Shown piece by piece: positions 24,293-34,500 of a stretch of 64,000 nucleotides of DNA. Each line of letters begins with the position of its first letter. Within the stretch, counting starts at the first letter, position 1. The notes beneath the pieces are model-generated. The model saw nothing but the letters and a program-made list of their open reading frames with translations. It was not told where the DNA came from and made no database searches. The stretch is taken from contig DDFH01000003.1 in NCBI GenBank assembly GCA_002337085.1, positions 62,001 through 126,000 of the forward strand, written 5' to 3'. This DNA comes from Hyphomonadaceae bacterium UBA1933. Its GTDB lineage: Bacteria > Pseudomonadota > Alphaproteobacteria > Caulobacterales > Aquidulcibacteraceae. The position numbers and the translations under genes were made by a program.

Positions 24293-26121
24293 TTGCCAAT
24301 TATAAGTCGGCTTATGTGATAAGTAAGCCCCGCCGCGATATAGGCAATTCCCAAAAGATATAAAAACGCAAAAATCGCCCATTTTGCGCTATTGGTTTCG
24401 CGCCTTATTGTGGCAAGGGTTGCAAAACATTGTGGCGCAAAAACATACCATGCAAGAAATGCAAGTGCGGTAGGTAATGACCACGCATTTTGCAAAATAT
24501 GAGCAAGCCCTTGGGTATTGTTTTCACCACCTTGCACCGAATAAATTGTTCCCAATGCACCAACTGCTACTTCGCGCGCCGCCATGCCGGGGATAAGTGC
24601 GATTGCAATTTCAATGTTAAAGCCAATTGGCTTTAATGCGGGTTCAAGGAATGCCCCAATTTTGCCTGCAAAAGATTCACGAAGGGTGGTTGCCGATAAT
24701 GGGAATTTTGCCAATACCCATAAGATCACTGAAACCTGTAAGATAACTGTACCTGCGCGGCGCAAAAACGACGTTGCCGCACCTATAATACCAACATAAA
24801 AATCCCGCCAATTTGGCAATTTATAGGTTGGTAGTTCAAGGATAAAGGCTTGTGGCGCGCCTTGTGTAACCGTTTTTTTCAAAATATAAGCAACCACAAA
24901 CGCACTTATGACGCCCGCAAGATAAAGCCCAAACATCACCAAACCTTGTAAACCTATAAAGCCAAGAACTTTTACATTTGGTATGAATGCCGCAATAATA
25001 AGGGTATAAACCGGAAGCCGTGCTGAACAAGTCATAAGGGGTGCGATAAGGATTGTGGTAATCCTATCGCGTTCATGTTCAATAACGCGGGTGGACATAA
25101 TACCAGGAATGGCACAAGCAAAACTTGATAAAAGCGGAATAAAGGCACGACCATTAAGCCCCGCCCTAAGCATGATTTCATCCATCAAGAATGCGGCGCG
25201 TGTCATATAGCCCGATGCTTCAAGCACAAGAATGAAGGCAAATAAAATAACAATCTGTGGCAAGAAAACAATTACAGAACCAACACCCGCAATTATGCCA
25301 TCGGCAAGTAATTCACCCCAAATCGTATGACCAACCTTAACCCTTACAAAATCAGCAAGTGATGAAACCGTGCTATCAAGAAAATCCATCGGCAAAGTTG
25401 CCCATGAAAATACTGCTTGAAACATCAAAAATAAAACACCAGCCAGCATTATTGGCCCGAAAATTGGGTGTAATGCGACGCTATCGATAATGCGTGTAGT
25501 TTTGTTGATAAGGGCTTCTTTAACAATTGCTTTGGCTGCCAAAGAACGTGCGCTTTTTTGCAATTCAGACAGATTATGATGTTCTGGCGCTATTTTTGCT
25601 TTTTCAATGCCGTCATCAATTAATTCATCAAGGCGGCTAAGGAAGTTTTCGCGCCCACCTTGGCGGGTTGCCCGCGATGTAACAACAGGTATTCTAAGCT
25701 CTTGTTCAAGGATTGTGGTATCAATTTCAATGCCATCACGTTCGGCAAGGTCAATCATGTTTAAGATTAACATCATTGGAATGCCAAGTTCACGCAATTG
25801 CAATGCCGAATGAAGGTGGGTACGCAAATTGGCGGCATCAATAACCACCAAAACCAAATCTGGCTTATCAACGCCTTTCATTTGCCCTTCAAGCATATTG
25901 ATGGCAACTTTTTCATCCGAAGAGCGTGCAGTCAAACCATAAATTCCAGGAAGATCATAAAGCTCTATTTCTTGACCTTTTGGGGTTGTGAAATGCCCTC
26001 TTTTTGCCTCAACGGTTACACCAGCATAATTTGCGGTTTTTGCTTTGCCGCCGGTAAGACCATTAAACAAAGTGCTTTTGCCACAGTTTGGCGCACCGAT
26101 AAGGGCAGCTTTGAGGGACAT
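24289..26121 (-). CDS. feoB: Ferrous iron transporter B
   Basis: Inner-membrane Fe2+ importer of 610 residues, the short form usual in alphaproteobacteria. The N-terminal G domain has GAPNCGKSTLFN (G1, residues 8-19), a Thr in the G2 region (NYAGVTVE), DLPG (G3) and NMID (G4). After a helical linker come two Gate domains and ~8 membrane segments; FACAIPGIMSTR and LIPGMAAREVAVGALG carry the conserved residues including the Cys of the transport path. It overlaps feoA by one base. The CPGRC-like motif near the first Gate domain appears here as FACAIPG. Confidence 0.95.
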   Translation of the reverse strand: MSLKAALIGAPNCGKSTLFNGLTGGKAKTANYAGVTVEAKRGHFTTPKGQEIELYDLPGIYGLTARSSDEKVAINMLEGQMKGVDKPDLVLVVIDAANLRTHLHSALQLRELGIPMMLILNMIDLAERDGIEIDTTILEQELRIPVVTSRATRQGGRENFLSRLDELIDDGIEKAKIAPEHHNLSELQKSARSLAAKAIVKEALINKTTRIIDSVALHPIFGPIMLAGVLFLMFQAVFSWATLPMDFLDSTVSSLADFVRVKVGHTIWGELLADGIIAGVGSVIVFLPQIVILFAFILVLEASGYMTRAAFLMDEIMLRAGLNGRAFIPLLSSFACAIPGIMSTRVIEHERDRITTILIAPLMTCSARLPVYTLIIAAFIPNVKVLGFIGLQGLVMFGLYLAGVISAFVVAYILKKTVTQGAPQAFILELPTYKLPNWRDFYVGIIGAATSFLRRAGTVILQVSVILWVLAKFPLSATTLRESFAGKIGAFLEPALKPIGFNIEIAIALIPGMAAREVAVGALGTIYSVQGGENNTQGLAHILQNAWSLPTALAFLAWYVFAPQCFATLATIRRETNSAKWAIFAFLYLLGIAYIAAGLTYHISRLIIGN

Positions 26122-26357
26122 TATAATTCAACCTCAATATATTTTGCTTCATTGGGGCGCAGGGCAATCATCGTGCGATTAAGGCGTACACAAATTGGGG
26201 TCTTGGCAACAGGGCCATAGGCAATTATTTCAACTTCGTCACCTTCGGCAAAGCCTACTTCACGTAATTTTGCATTAATTGAAAATTCCCCTTCTAGAAT
26301 ATTACTAATTCTAGCGACTTTGTTTTTTTCCAAATCAGACAGGAACATGAAATTCAT
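26121..26357 (-). CDS. feoA: Ferrous iron transport protein A
   Basis: Small SH3-like cytoplasmic protein of 78 residues that supports FeoB. The core reads REVGFAEGDEVEIIAYGPVA followed by PICVRLNRTMIALRPNEAKYIEV, the canonical FeoA pattern. AAGG precedes the ATG at normal spacing. It is the first gene of feoAB, the genes overlap by one base, and a Fur-like box lies 50 bases upstream. Confidence 0.95.
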   Translation of the reverse strand: MNFMFLSDLEKNKVARISNILEGEFSINAKLREVGFAEGDEVEIIAYGPVAKTPICVRLNRTMIALRPNEAKYIEVEL

Positions 26358-26689
26358 TTGGCCTTGATACGAGTTTTATATGGTGCGAATTGTATATTCT
26401 TTTATTGCAATTAATTCTCATTAATAACTTTTCCAAAGTTTTGCAAGTCCAAATAGCAACAGATTTTAAGTCGTTTTGTCGCGGGCATTTTTTTCCGTGG
26501 TACATTTTTCATGTGCAATTTATGCCTGCTTTATGGTTAATAAAATTAATCAAGATTGAAAGCGTTTAATGTTGCTGAGAAATAATAATAAAAACAGTTG
26601 GTTAGTTTATAAATCTTCTGTAATTAATACGGCATATTATTTGAAACTATGATTTCGCCAATTTGGCAACTTAAGTAGTGGAGAATAAA
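26358..26689. other. Divergent feoAB / EF-hand intergenic region
   Basis: This 332-base AT-rich region has no convincing reading frame. It carries the Fur-like box near its left end and must hold the promoters of both flanking genes. GGAG before ATG 26690 is the ribosome site of the EF-hand gene. Nothing else is recognised. Confidence 0.6.
26406..26427 (-). promoter_or_regulatory. Fur-like iron box upstream of feoAB
   Basis: TGCAATTAATTCTCATTAAT plus AA contains the 6-4-6 dyad ATTAAT-TCTC-ATTAAT and resembles Fur boxes of the TGATAATNATTATCA type. It lies about 50 bases before the feoA start. The match is by eye; in alphaproteobacteria Irr or RirA could act here instead. Confidence 0.4.
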
Positions 26690-27547
26690 ATGATCAGTGG
26701 AATCTCTAGTGGGATTTCAGGTGTATCGGGAAATAAAAAACCTGATATTTCCGAATTATTTAGTAAAATTGACACTAATGGGGACGGCAAAGTTTCAAAG
26801 GAAGAATTTGTTGCTACACGCCCATCAGAAGTTAGTGAAACTAACGCTGCATCGCTATTCGATAAAATGGATAGTGATGGCACGGGTTCGCTTTCCCAAA
26901 CCCAGCTTAAAGAGGGTATGGAAAAGAATAAACCAGAAAAAAGTTCTCGTAATCTAGGGAATACTCTTTCCGATACAGTCTTGGCGGCAGTTAACCAATT
27001 GTTGCAAAGCCTAAATTCAAGCATTGATGCGGATGCAGATGGTGATAAATCCGATAAATCTGGCAAAGATTCTGATATGTTTGCCAAAATGGACACTAAC
27101 GGCAACGGCACAGTTTCTAAAGAAGAATTTTTGGCGGCGCGTCCGTCAAATGTTTCTGAAGATCAAGCGACTAAACTATATTCAAGTATTGATACCGAAA
27201 ACACTGGCTCAATCACCAAAGATCAGTTTACAAGTGCAACGCAAAACGCACCGCAAGGTCCGCCGCCATCGGGTGGTGCCGGTGGCCCTCCGCCATCAGG
27301 CGGCTCGAAATCGGCTTCTTCAGATACGTCATCTTCTTCTACAAACTATGACCCGCTTGATACCAATCAAGATGGTAAAGTTTCTATGGCGGAATTACTT
27401 GCGGGAATGAATGAAAAGGCATCTTCGGCAAATACCGATGATGCAACCAAGCAATTGTTGAATACGATTTCCAGCGCAATTGAAACCTATGCGGAAAATA
27501 ATTCGCTAGACCTTAATGATGTGAACGCACTCAAAGCAGTTGCATAA
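26690..27547 (+). CDS. Calcium-binding protein with five EF-hand loops
   Basis: Acidic protein of 285 residues. Five 12-residue EF-hand loops begin at Asp28 (DTNGDGKVSKEE), Asp61 (DSDGTGSLSQTQ), Asp135 (DTNGNGTVSKEE), Asp168 (DTENTGSITKDQ) and Asp224 (DTNQDGKVSMAE). Loops 1-2 and 3-4 form an internal duplication, each pair joined by RPS(E/N)VSE. Loops 2 and 4 end in Gln rather than Glu, so their calcium affinity may be low. A flexible GPPPSGGAGGPPPSGG linker precedes loop 5. No signal peptide is seen; the N-terminus MISGISSGISGVSG resembles secreted EF-hand proteins that use other export routes. ATG 26690 is chosen over GTG 26678 because GGAG precedes it. Confidence 0.88.
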   Translation: MISGISSGISGVSGNKKPDISELFSKIDTNGDGKVSKEEFVATRPSEVSETNAASLFDKMDSDGTGSLSQTQLKEGMEKNKPEKSSRNLGNTLSDTVLAAVNQLLQSLNSSIDADADGDKSDKSGKDSDMFAKMDTNGNGTVSKEEFLAARPSNVSEDQATKLYSSIDTENTGSITKDQFTSATQNAPQGPPPSGGAGGPPPSGGSKSASSDTSSSSTNYDPLDTNQDGKVSMAELLAGMNEKASSANTDDATKQLLNTISSAIETYAENNSLDLNDVNALKAVA

Positions 27548-27569
27548 TAATGAAAAAATCTAAAACCAA

Positions 27570-27600
27570 AAAAGGCGATTCAATGGAATCGCCTTTTGTT
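27570..27600. terminator. Bidirectional rho-independent terminator
   Basis: AAAAGGCGATTC (27570-27581), loop AATG, GAATCGCCTTTT (27586-27597) then GTT. It is a 12-bp perfect stem with A tract and T tract on either side, between the convergent EF-hand and DUF2939 genes. Confidence 0.9.
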
Positions 27601-28142
27601 TAACTTTTGATGCGCATTTTCAATGTTGCTTCATCAACACCATTAAGGCGCCAACCGTTTTCATATTTGCCAAAATAAAGCATGCAGCGTTTGGTTTTGT
27701 CATCAACCACACAAACTCGACCATCATTAATAGTTTTTAGCGCAAGTGTTGCCCGAAAACGCGAAGGGATTTGCAGGTTTTCATTAACACCGGCTTGGCG
27801 CGCAAAATATGCCAAGGCATCAGGTTCAATCGCACGATCTGCCAATGCTTCTATAACTGGTTTCAACGCATCGACCGCAGCAATTGATGCAACCTGCGCC
27901 CCAAGTCCACTGCCGAGTTGTTTTGCCCCTTCTTCAATTGCAACATCACGCGCAATTTGCATTGCCTGTGCTTTTAGGGCGCGTTTATCAATATGGCTTT
28001 CTATTGCTGCGTAATTTCCATCTCTTAATGCAATGGCGAGGGTGCGCACATCATCCGCCGCAGAAAAACTTGTTGCGGTCGCGCAGGAGGAAAGCAAAAG
28101 CACGCTAATTAAGACTAAATGTTTTTTCATATTCATAGGCAT
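27600..28142 (-). CDS. DUF2939-like lipoprotein
   Basis: Predicted lipoprotein of up to 180 residues. The lipobox LSSC (Cys at about residue 20) follows a basic and hydrophobic signal. The mature part has the DUF2939 pattern: a helix of the type VRTLAIALRDGNYAAIESHI with D-x-R-A-L-K, and a C-terminal YFGKYENGWRLNGVDEATLK. Two cysteines (RVCVVDDKTKRCM) may form a disulphide. Starts at MPM, MNM or MKK are all possible; none has a clear SD. Function unknown. Confidence 0.7.
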   Translation of the reverse strand: MPMNMKKHLVLISVLLLSSCATATSFSAADDVRTLAIALRDGNYAAIESHIDKRALKAQAMQIARDVAIEEGAKQLGSGLGAQVASIAAVDALKPVIEALADRAIEPDALAYFARQAGVNENLQIPSRFRATLALKTINDGRVCVVDDKTKRCMLYFGKYENGWRLNGVDEATLKMRIKS

Positions 28143-28180
28143 TTTTATAATATATTGGACGTATTTAACAAAGATTCATA

Positions 28181-28327
28181 ATGAAAAAATTTTTAGAAAG
28201 TATTTTAACCTTAAAGGCTTATTATTTTACCGTAGTTACTGGTTCAAATAGTTGGCTTTTTGCGGGAATTGTTATCTATTATCAAAAACAAGTAACTAAA
28301 AAATGTCTATGTTTTGAGAGGTCGTAA
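28181..28327 (+). CDS. Possible 48-residue membrane peptide upstream of TauE/SafE
   Basis: A reading frame MKKFLESILTLKAYYFTVVT and onward with one hydrophobic segment (NSWLFAGIVIYY) ends three bases before the next gene's ATG. It has no good SD and no recognised family. It may be a translated leader that couples to the downstream gene, or chance. Confidence 0.22.
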   Translation: MKKFLESILTLKAYYFTVVTGSNSWLFAGIVIYYQKQVTKKCLCFERS

Positions 28328-28330
28328 TCA

Positions 28331-29266
28331 ATGCAAATATATCTGCCAATTGCTGAAATGGCAGTGAATTTCTGGCTAATGCTAGGGATTGGGGCATTGG
28401 TTGGTCTAATTTCTGGTATGTTTGGCATTGGTGGCGGGTTTTTATTAACGCCATTATTGATTTTGTTTGGCATACCTGCACCGATTGCAGTTGTTTCTGG
28501 CGCGAATGTTTCTGCTGCGGCATCTATGTCGTCCTTAATGCCGCAAATAGAACGTAAAACCATTGATTTCCGCCTAGCGCTTATAATGACTATTTCCGGC
28601 GTTATTGGGGTTGGCGTTGGCTCGATGATTTTTAAATATCTGCAAAATATTGGCTATGCCGATGTGATGGTTAAAATCGCATATGTGGTCTTGCTTGGGT
28701 TTGTTGGGATAAGTTTGCTGCGGGAATCAATCACTAGCTATTTGAATGCCAAGAAAAATGTCAAAGCGGCAACACCACATGATACTCGCCCAAAAAAAAG
28801 TAATATTGGTTATAAATTACCATTAAAGATGCGGTTTCCCCGCTCTAAATTATTTATATCTGTTTTGCCGCCTATTGTTCTTGGGTTTGTTATTGGTGTT
28901 TTATCAGCAATGATGGGGGTTGGCGGTGGATTTTTACTCATTCCTGCATTGATCTATATTGTGAACATGCCGCCAAGCCTTGTGGTTGGCACTTCGGCAT
29001 TTCAGGTTCTGGTATTTGCCTCTGCCACATCCTTTGTACAAGGTATCAATAGCGGCGGGCTTGATTTGGTTCTTGCGGGTGTTTTAATCATTGGCGCGGT
29101 GGTTGGTGCACAATTGGGTTCAATCATTGGGCGGAAGATTAAAGGGGAAGAATTGCGCATTCTTCTTGGCTCAATCATATTACTATTGGCATTGGTAATT
29201 GCCGGCGAATTATTCATTACTCCACAAAAATTATTTGAAACCTCTTCTGCGGGGGGTGGTCTATAA
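28331..29266 (+). CDS. TauE/SafE-family sulfite/anion exporter
   Basis: Membrane protein of 311 residues with about eight hydrophobic segments. Each half carries the family glycine motif: LISGMFGIGGGFLLTPLLIL (residues about 25-44) and VLSAMMGVGGGFLLIPALIY (about 192-211). Family members export sulfite, sulfoacetate or related anions. A middle cytoplasmic stretch (KKNVKAATPHDTRPKKSN) separates the halves. GAGAGG precedes the ATG. The stop codon overlaps the TIGR02186 gene by one base; the two genes are a conserved alphaproteobacterial pair. Confidence 0.9.
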   Translation: MQIYLPIAEMAVNFWLMLGIGALVGLISGMFGIGGGFLLTPLLILFGIPAPIAVVSGANVSAAASMSSLMPQIERKTIDFRLALIMTISGVIGVGVGSMIFKYLQNIGYADVMVKIAYVVLLGFVGISLLRESITSYLNAKKNVKAATPHDTRPKKSNIGYKLPLKMRFPRSKLFISVLPPIVLGFVIGVLSAMMGVGGGFLLIPALIYIVNMPPSLVVGTSAFQVLVFASATSFVQGINSGGLDLVLAGVLIIGAVVGAQLGSIIGRKIKGEELRILLGSIILLLALVIAGELFITPQKLFETSSAGGGL

Positions 29267-30033
29267 TGAAAAATTTTGCGGCGTTAATTTTGGGTTTTGC
29301 AATTATCCTTGCCCCACAGGCAGGTTTTGCACAACGTACCAAGTTAGCGGCGGCATTATTTGATGAACAAGTTCTCTTAACCTCTAGCTTTAGTGGGACA
29401 AAGGTAACAATTTTTGGTGCGGTTGAGGCGGCGGGGGATAGCAATCCTGATGTTGTTGTTTTGGTACGCGGCCCTGATAGACCGGCATGGATAAGCAAGA
29501 AAATAAAAGTTCTTAATTTATGGGTTGGGCAAAAACGGGTTTTTTTTGACGCTGCCCCAACTTTTTTTGGCGTTGTTAGCACCAAGAATATTGATGAAAT
29601 AACTGCAAAAGATACCCAAAAACTATATGGATTAACTGCGGCTAGTCAGGTTAATATCAGCCCCAATTACACCAAGTTTGACTTTGCCGAAGATTTTAAA
29701 AACTCTTTCATCTCAGAGCGTGAGAAACAAAAACTATATCTTAATGATCCCAAAGGCGTGAAAATTGAGGGTAGTGGGCTTTTCCGTGCCGATGTTAAAA
29801 TGCCAGATTTAACACCACCTGGTCTTTATACTGTAAAAGTATTGGTTTTTAAAAATGGTCGCCCAGTTGATACCAACCTTCAGAGTTTTGTGGTTACAAA
29901 AGTTGGTATGGAGCGGACGATTTTTGAATTTGCGAAAAAACATACCATAACATATGGGATTTTTGGCGTAATGCTTGCCGTTGGTGCGGGTTTTTTAAGC
30001 GCCCGTGTATTCCGCCGCTTTCAGGGTGCTTAA
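29266..30033 (+). CDS. TIGR02186-family membrane-anchored protein
   Basis: Protein of 255 residues paired with TauE/SafE exporters in alphaproteobacteria. A signal peptide (ALILGFAIILAPQAGFAQRT) precedes a mature domain with VTIFGAVEAAGDSNPDVVVLVRGP, WISKKIKVLNLWV and LTPPGLYTVKVLVFKNGRPV. A C-terminal membrane segment at about 225-245 ends in a basic tail (ARVFRRFQGA), so the domain faces the periplasm. The function is unknown; a role as partner or gate of the exporter is inferred from strict linkage. Confidence 0.85.
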   Translation: MKNFAALILGFAIILAPQAGFAQRTKLAAALFDEQVLLTSSFSGTKVTIFGAVEAAGDSNPDVVVLVRGPDRPAWISKKIKVLNLWVGQKRVFFDAAPTFFGVVSTKNIDEITAKDTQKLYGLTAASQVNISPNYTKFDFAEDFKNSFISEREKQKLYLNDPKGVKIEGSGLFRADVKMPDLTPPGLYTVKVLVFKNGRPVDTNLQSFVVTKVGMERTIFEFAKKHTITYGIFGVMLAVGAGFLSARVFRRFQGA

Positions 30034-30159
30034 CTTTTGGGTGTGTTTAATTAGGTTGCCCAAAATATGGCTAATCATTGAAATAACATAATAATTCAAG
30101 CAAACCGCTAGACAAGGTAAATATATAAATTAATCTACCCTGAAATCAGGGAGAATATT

Positions 30160-31458
30160 TTGGGCGCAGTTACAGACAGGGACGAAGGTCTCCATAAAAG
30201 TGTTGGGGCCGTTGGTCTTGGGTTTGCAATCATCACAGAGGTAATTGGCGCAGGGATTTTCTCATTGCCGGCGGCGATTTATTTATATGCCGGGCATGCA
30301 TCATTTGCGGCATATGTGGTTTGTGCATTGGCGTTTGGTACAATTGTTCTATGTTTTGCCGAAAGCGCAAGTCGGGTGGCGACATCGGGTGGAGCGTATG
30401 GTTATGTTACAGTTGCATTTGGTGAATTGGCAGGACTGATAATCGGGGTTTTACTGTGGCTTGGGGCTGTGCTTGCCTTTGGTTCAATCGCAAGTGCTTT
30501 TGCCGATGGTATCATAAGCTTTTTTCCAATGTTAAAATTCCCATTCTCCCGCGAGTTGATTTTAGTTTCGACAATGTTTGTTTTTGTTTTGATTAATATC
30601 AAAGGCGTGAAAGAGGCGGCATCTTTTGTTTCAATCACAACCTTTATCAAGGTAATCCCACTTGTGATTTTTGTATTTGTTGGTTTTTGGGGAATATATT
30701 TTGGTGGGCATCATGCAACGCAGGTTGCTAATCGCCCTGTCGAAGATTTCGGGCGTGCATTATTGCTTGCCATTTTTGCCTTTAGTGGCATGGAAACCCC
30801 ACTCGCCATTAGTGGGGAAGTTAAAAACCCTAACCGTTCAATTCCATTGGCATTATTTTGGGGAATGGGTTTTATTGTCATCCTCTATCTTGGTATTCAA
30901 TATGCCGCCGAAGGGTTGCTTGGGCATGCACTTATTGATTCCAAAACCCCACTTGCCGACGGCATGGCGAAAATTAGCCCGATTTTAGCTGGCTTGCTTT
31001 TATTTGCGGCGACCTTCTCAAGGCTAATCTGGCTTAGTGCCGATACGATGGGTGCGCCGCGCTTTTTGTTTGCATTATCGCGTGATGGTATGTTGCCAAA
31101 GGTGTTTTCAAAGCTTCATCCCGTTAATGGCACGCCAATCGTGGCAATTATTTTCCACGTAAGCGTGGGAACAATTTTGGCAATTAGTGGTACATTTGAA
31201 CAATTGGCAATTCTTTCAGGCATGGCATCGGCGGCGATTTACTTATTCGTTTGTGCATCAACCTTTGCCTTGGTTCGCAAAAATGTTGCAACCCGTGGTG
31301 AGCCATTGAATTTTAAAGGCATAATACCGATTGCAATCATCGGCTTTGTTGCAATGGCGGTTTCGATTTGCTTTAGCACGGCGGCAGATATAATCGGCTT
31401 TTTGGTGGTATTATCCGCCTCTGTGGCTTATTATTTCTTGTCTCGCATGGCAAAATAA
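30160..31458 (+). CDS. APC-superfamily amino acid permease
   Basis: Membrane transporter of 432 residues with about 12 hydrophobic segments. The substrate-binding TM1 motif VIGAGIFSLPAAIY and TM6 FAFSGMETPLAISGEVKNPN, with cytoplasmic R-S-I-P-L-A, define the APC family. TTG is the start, preceded by CAGGGAG at good spacing; no ATG lies before TM1. The substrate is an amino acid, not determined; the neighbour PutA is convergent, so the two are not one operon, but a proline or related substrate is possible. Confidence 0.88.
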   Translation: MGAVTDRDEGLHKSVGAVGLGFAIITEVIGAGIFSLPAAIYLYAGHASFAAYVVCALAFGTIVLCFAESASRVATSGGAYGYVTVAFGELAGLIIGVLLWLGAVLAFGSIASAFADGIISFFPMLKFPFSRELILVSTMFVFVLINIKGVKEAASFVSITTFIKVIPLVIFVFVGFWGIYFGGHHATQVANRPVEDFGRALLLAIFAFSGMETPLAISGEVKNPNRSIPLALFWGMGFIVILYLGIQYAAEGLLGHALIDSKTPLADGMAKISPILAGLLLFAATFSRLIWLSADTMGAPRFLFALSRDGMLPKVFSKLHPVNGTPIVAIIFHVSVGTILAISGTFEQLAILSGMASAAIYLFVCASTFALVRKNVATRGEPLNFKGIIPIAIIGFVAMAVSICFSTAADIIGFLVVLSASVAYYFLSRMAK

Positions 31459-31479
31459 TATGGCGAATTTTAGATACCA

Positions 31480-31506
31480 AGACCCCGCAACAATTGTGGG
31501 GCGACA
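31480..31506 (-). repeat. REP-like palindrome, short-loop form
   Basis: AGACCCCGCAACAATTGTGGGGCGACA in parts: AGACCCCGCAA, CAATTG, TGGGGCGACA. It is a diverged copy of the family and lies between the convergent APC and putA genes, where it may serve as a hairpin end for either transcript. Confidence 0.75.
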
Positions 31507-31523
31507 TGGTTTGTGTACGACCT

Positions 31524-34500
31524 TTATAAATCAAACAATTTAGGGTCACCACCACGCGCGGCGATGTTGTTGCTTATGGATTGTTCGGTCGCAAAGCGGT
31601 GAATATAATGCGGGCCGCCTGCTTTTGGACCAGTACCGGAAAGGCCAAGCCCGCCAAACGGCTGCACCCCAACAATTGCGCCAATCATTGTGCGGTTAAT
31701 ATAGTAATTGCCCGCAGGAACAGCATCACGCACTTTGTCGATGAAATTATCAATCCGCGAGTGACAGCCAAGGGTTAGGCCATATTTCTTTGCCTTTAAT
31801 GCGCCCGCAGCCTCACCAAGTTTTTTGGAATCATAGCGGATTATATGCAATACTGGGCCAAATATTTCCTGCTCTAGCTCATCAATTGATTGCAGCTCTA
31901 TAATAGTTGGGGCAAAGAAATTGCCATTCAAACCATCTTTTAATGTTGCACGTTTAACAATCTTATTAGCATTTTTTCCGATATGGGAATTTAATTTATC
32001 AAGTGCTTCTTTATCAATAATCGGCCCAATATCGGTATTAATAGCGCCAGAATCGGCAACTATTAATTCATCCATTGCACCCGATAAGCATTCAATTATT
32101 TCATCTGCGGTTTCATTTGGTAGGTATAAAACCCGTAATGCCGAACAACGTTGCCCCGCCGAACCAAATGCCGAAACAATAACATCATCAACCACTTGCT
32201 CTTTAAGTGCAGAAGTATCAACAAACATTGCGTTCATGCCCCCGGTTTCGGCGATTAAAACCCCAATCGGTCCATCTTTTGCCGCCATAGTGCGGTTTAT
32301 GATTTTTGCAACTTCGGTAGAGCCAGTAAAGGCAACGCCAGCAATATCTTCAAGCGCGGTTAATGCGCCACCAATTTCACCATCGCCAAGCAATAATTGT
32401 AATGCCTTATGCGGTAATCCTGCTTCGTAGAATAATTTAACTGCAATATTGGCGATTAATGGTGTTTGTTCTGCGGGCTTGGCAAGGACGGTATTACCGG
32501 CTGATAATGCGGCCGCAATCTGCCCTGTGAAAATTGCAAGCGGGAAGTTCCACGGGCTAATGCACACAAATACCCCGCGCCCCATTAGGCGTAATTCATT
32601 GGTTTCGCCAGCCGGTGATGGCAGTGGGGTAGGGGTGGTAAATTCAGCCCGCGCCTGTTTTGCATAATAACGGCAGAAATCGACCGCCTCACGCACCTCG
32701 GCAATGCCGTCATCATAGGTTTTTCCGGCTTCATTGGTCAAAGCTGCGATTAGCCTAAGTGTATTATTTTCAAGGGTATCCGCCATTTTTTCAAGTATGT
32801 CGGCGCGCGCTGCACCACCCTTGTCGTTCCACTCTTTTTGGTAGTTTGATGCCACTTCAAACGCTGCCGTAACGTGGTTTTTGTCTGCGTAATAGCTAAA
32901 CCCATGTTCAAGACTAATGTCATTTGGGTTTTGGATAAGGCAGATTTTTTCACCCAAAACTTCTTCGCCATTTACAAGTGAGGTTGCGCGGTGTTTCCCC
33001 GTTTTGAATGTCTTGTCAGCTGCCGTAAATTCATCCTGAACTGTGGTTTGGGTTAAATCATAGCCGATTGAGTTTAGGCGACCATCGGGAAACATATTAC
33101 GTGGAATCGGTAGTTTTTCATTGCGTTTTGGATTTTGATCAATGATTTCCAATGGATCTCTTACTACATCTTCAACCGGAACATCTTCGTTCAAGAAGGC
33201 GTGAACAAAGCTTGTATTCGCACCATTTTCAAGCAGACGGCGAACCAGATACGGTAATAAATCCTCATGCGCGCCAACCGGTGCATAGGCACGCACCCGA
33301 ACGTTTTCATAACGCTGTTTCACGGTGTGATATAGGGTTTCGCCCATGCCGTGCAGGCGTTGAAATTCAAACTCGTCGGTGCGGTGATGCTTTAACATTT
33401 CCATTAAAAACGCAACTGTATGTGCGTTATGGGTCGCGAATTGTGGGTAAATCTCTTTTGATGAATTCACCATTTTAAATGCATTATGCAAATATGAAAC
33501 ATCGGTTGCGGGTTTGGTGGTGAAAACTGGAAAGTCGCTGCGGCCACCTAATTGTGCACGTTTAACCTCAGTATCCCAATATGCACCTTTTACAAGGCGC
33601 ACCATGAAACGACGATTATGAGCGGCTGAAATAGATTTTACCGCATCAATCACATCACCAGCACGTTTTGAATATGCCTGTACTGCCAAACCTAAACCAT
33701 CCCAATGGTTTAATGATTCTTCGGCAGATAATTGGTGTAATACTTCTAATGATAGACGAAGGCGGTCTGCCTCTTCGGCGTCAATGCAGAAATTGATATT
33801 TGCCGACTTTGCCATTTGCGCCAGTTCTATAAGGCGCGGCATAAGATTCTTTTGGACTTTGTCATATTGGCGGATGTCATAACGTGCGCAAAGTGCCGAC
33901 AATTTCACCGAAATCCCACTTGAAAGGAATGGTGTGCCATTGTTTTTTAAGCTTTCGCCTAGAATATTGATGGCATTGGCATAGGATTCCATATATTTTG
34001 CGGCATCATTTTCGGTGCGCGCACCTTCGCCAAGCATGTCAAAGGAATAGCAATCGGCCTCATTCTTCTTTATGATTCCTTCACCGCGTTTGATGGCTTC
34101 TTTAATATTGCGCCCTAAAACAAATTGTTCCCCCATGATGCGCATTGCCGCCTTGACCGCAGCACGAATGAAAGGTTCACCCGTTTTTTTAGTTAGTTTG
34201 GAAACATAACCGGCAAAGTTATTTTTCGCATCTTCATCGAGTGAAACAATTTTACCAGTTAGCATAAGCCCAAGTGCCGAGGCATTAATCAAAAGTGATT
34301 CTTCTGATTTAAAATGGGAAATCCAATCACCAGAGCTTAACTTTTCAGCAATCAATAAATCGGCGGTTTCTTTGTCTGGAATACGCAAAAGCCCTTCGGC
34401 GAGGCACATTAATGCCAAACCTTCTGGGGTTGAAAGCCCAAATTCTTCAAGGAATGATTCCATCATGCCTAGTGGTTTTTTTCGGGCGCGGGCAGTTTTG

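Noticed and set aside
26678..26690. GTG start for the EF-hand gene.
   Set aside because: GTG overlaps the GGAG that serves the ATG at 26690.
31480..31506. A terminator shared by the APC permease and putA.
   Set aside because: It is a member of the REP-like family with no T tract; it was kept as a repeat only.
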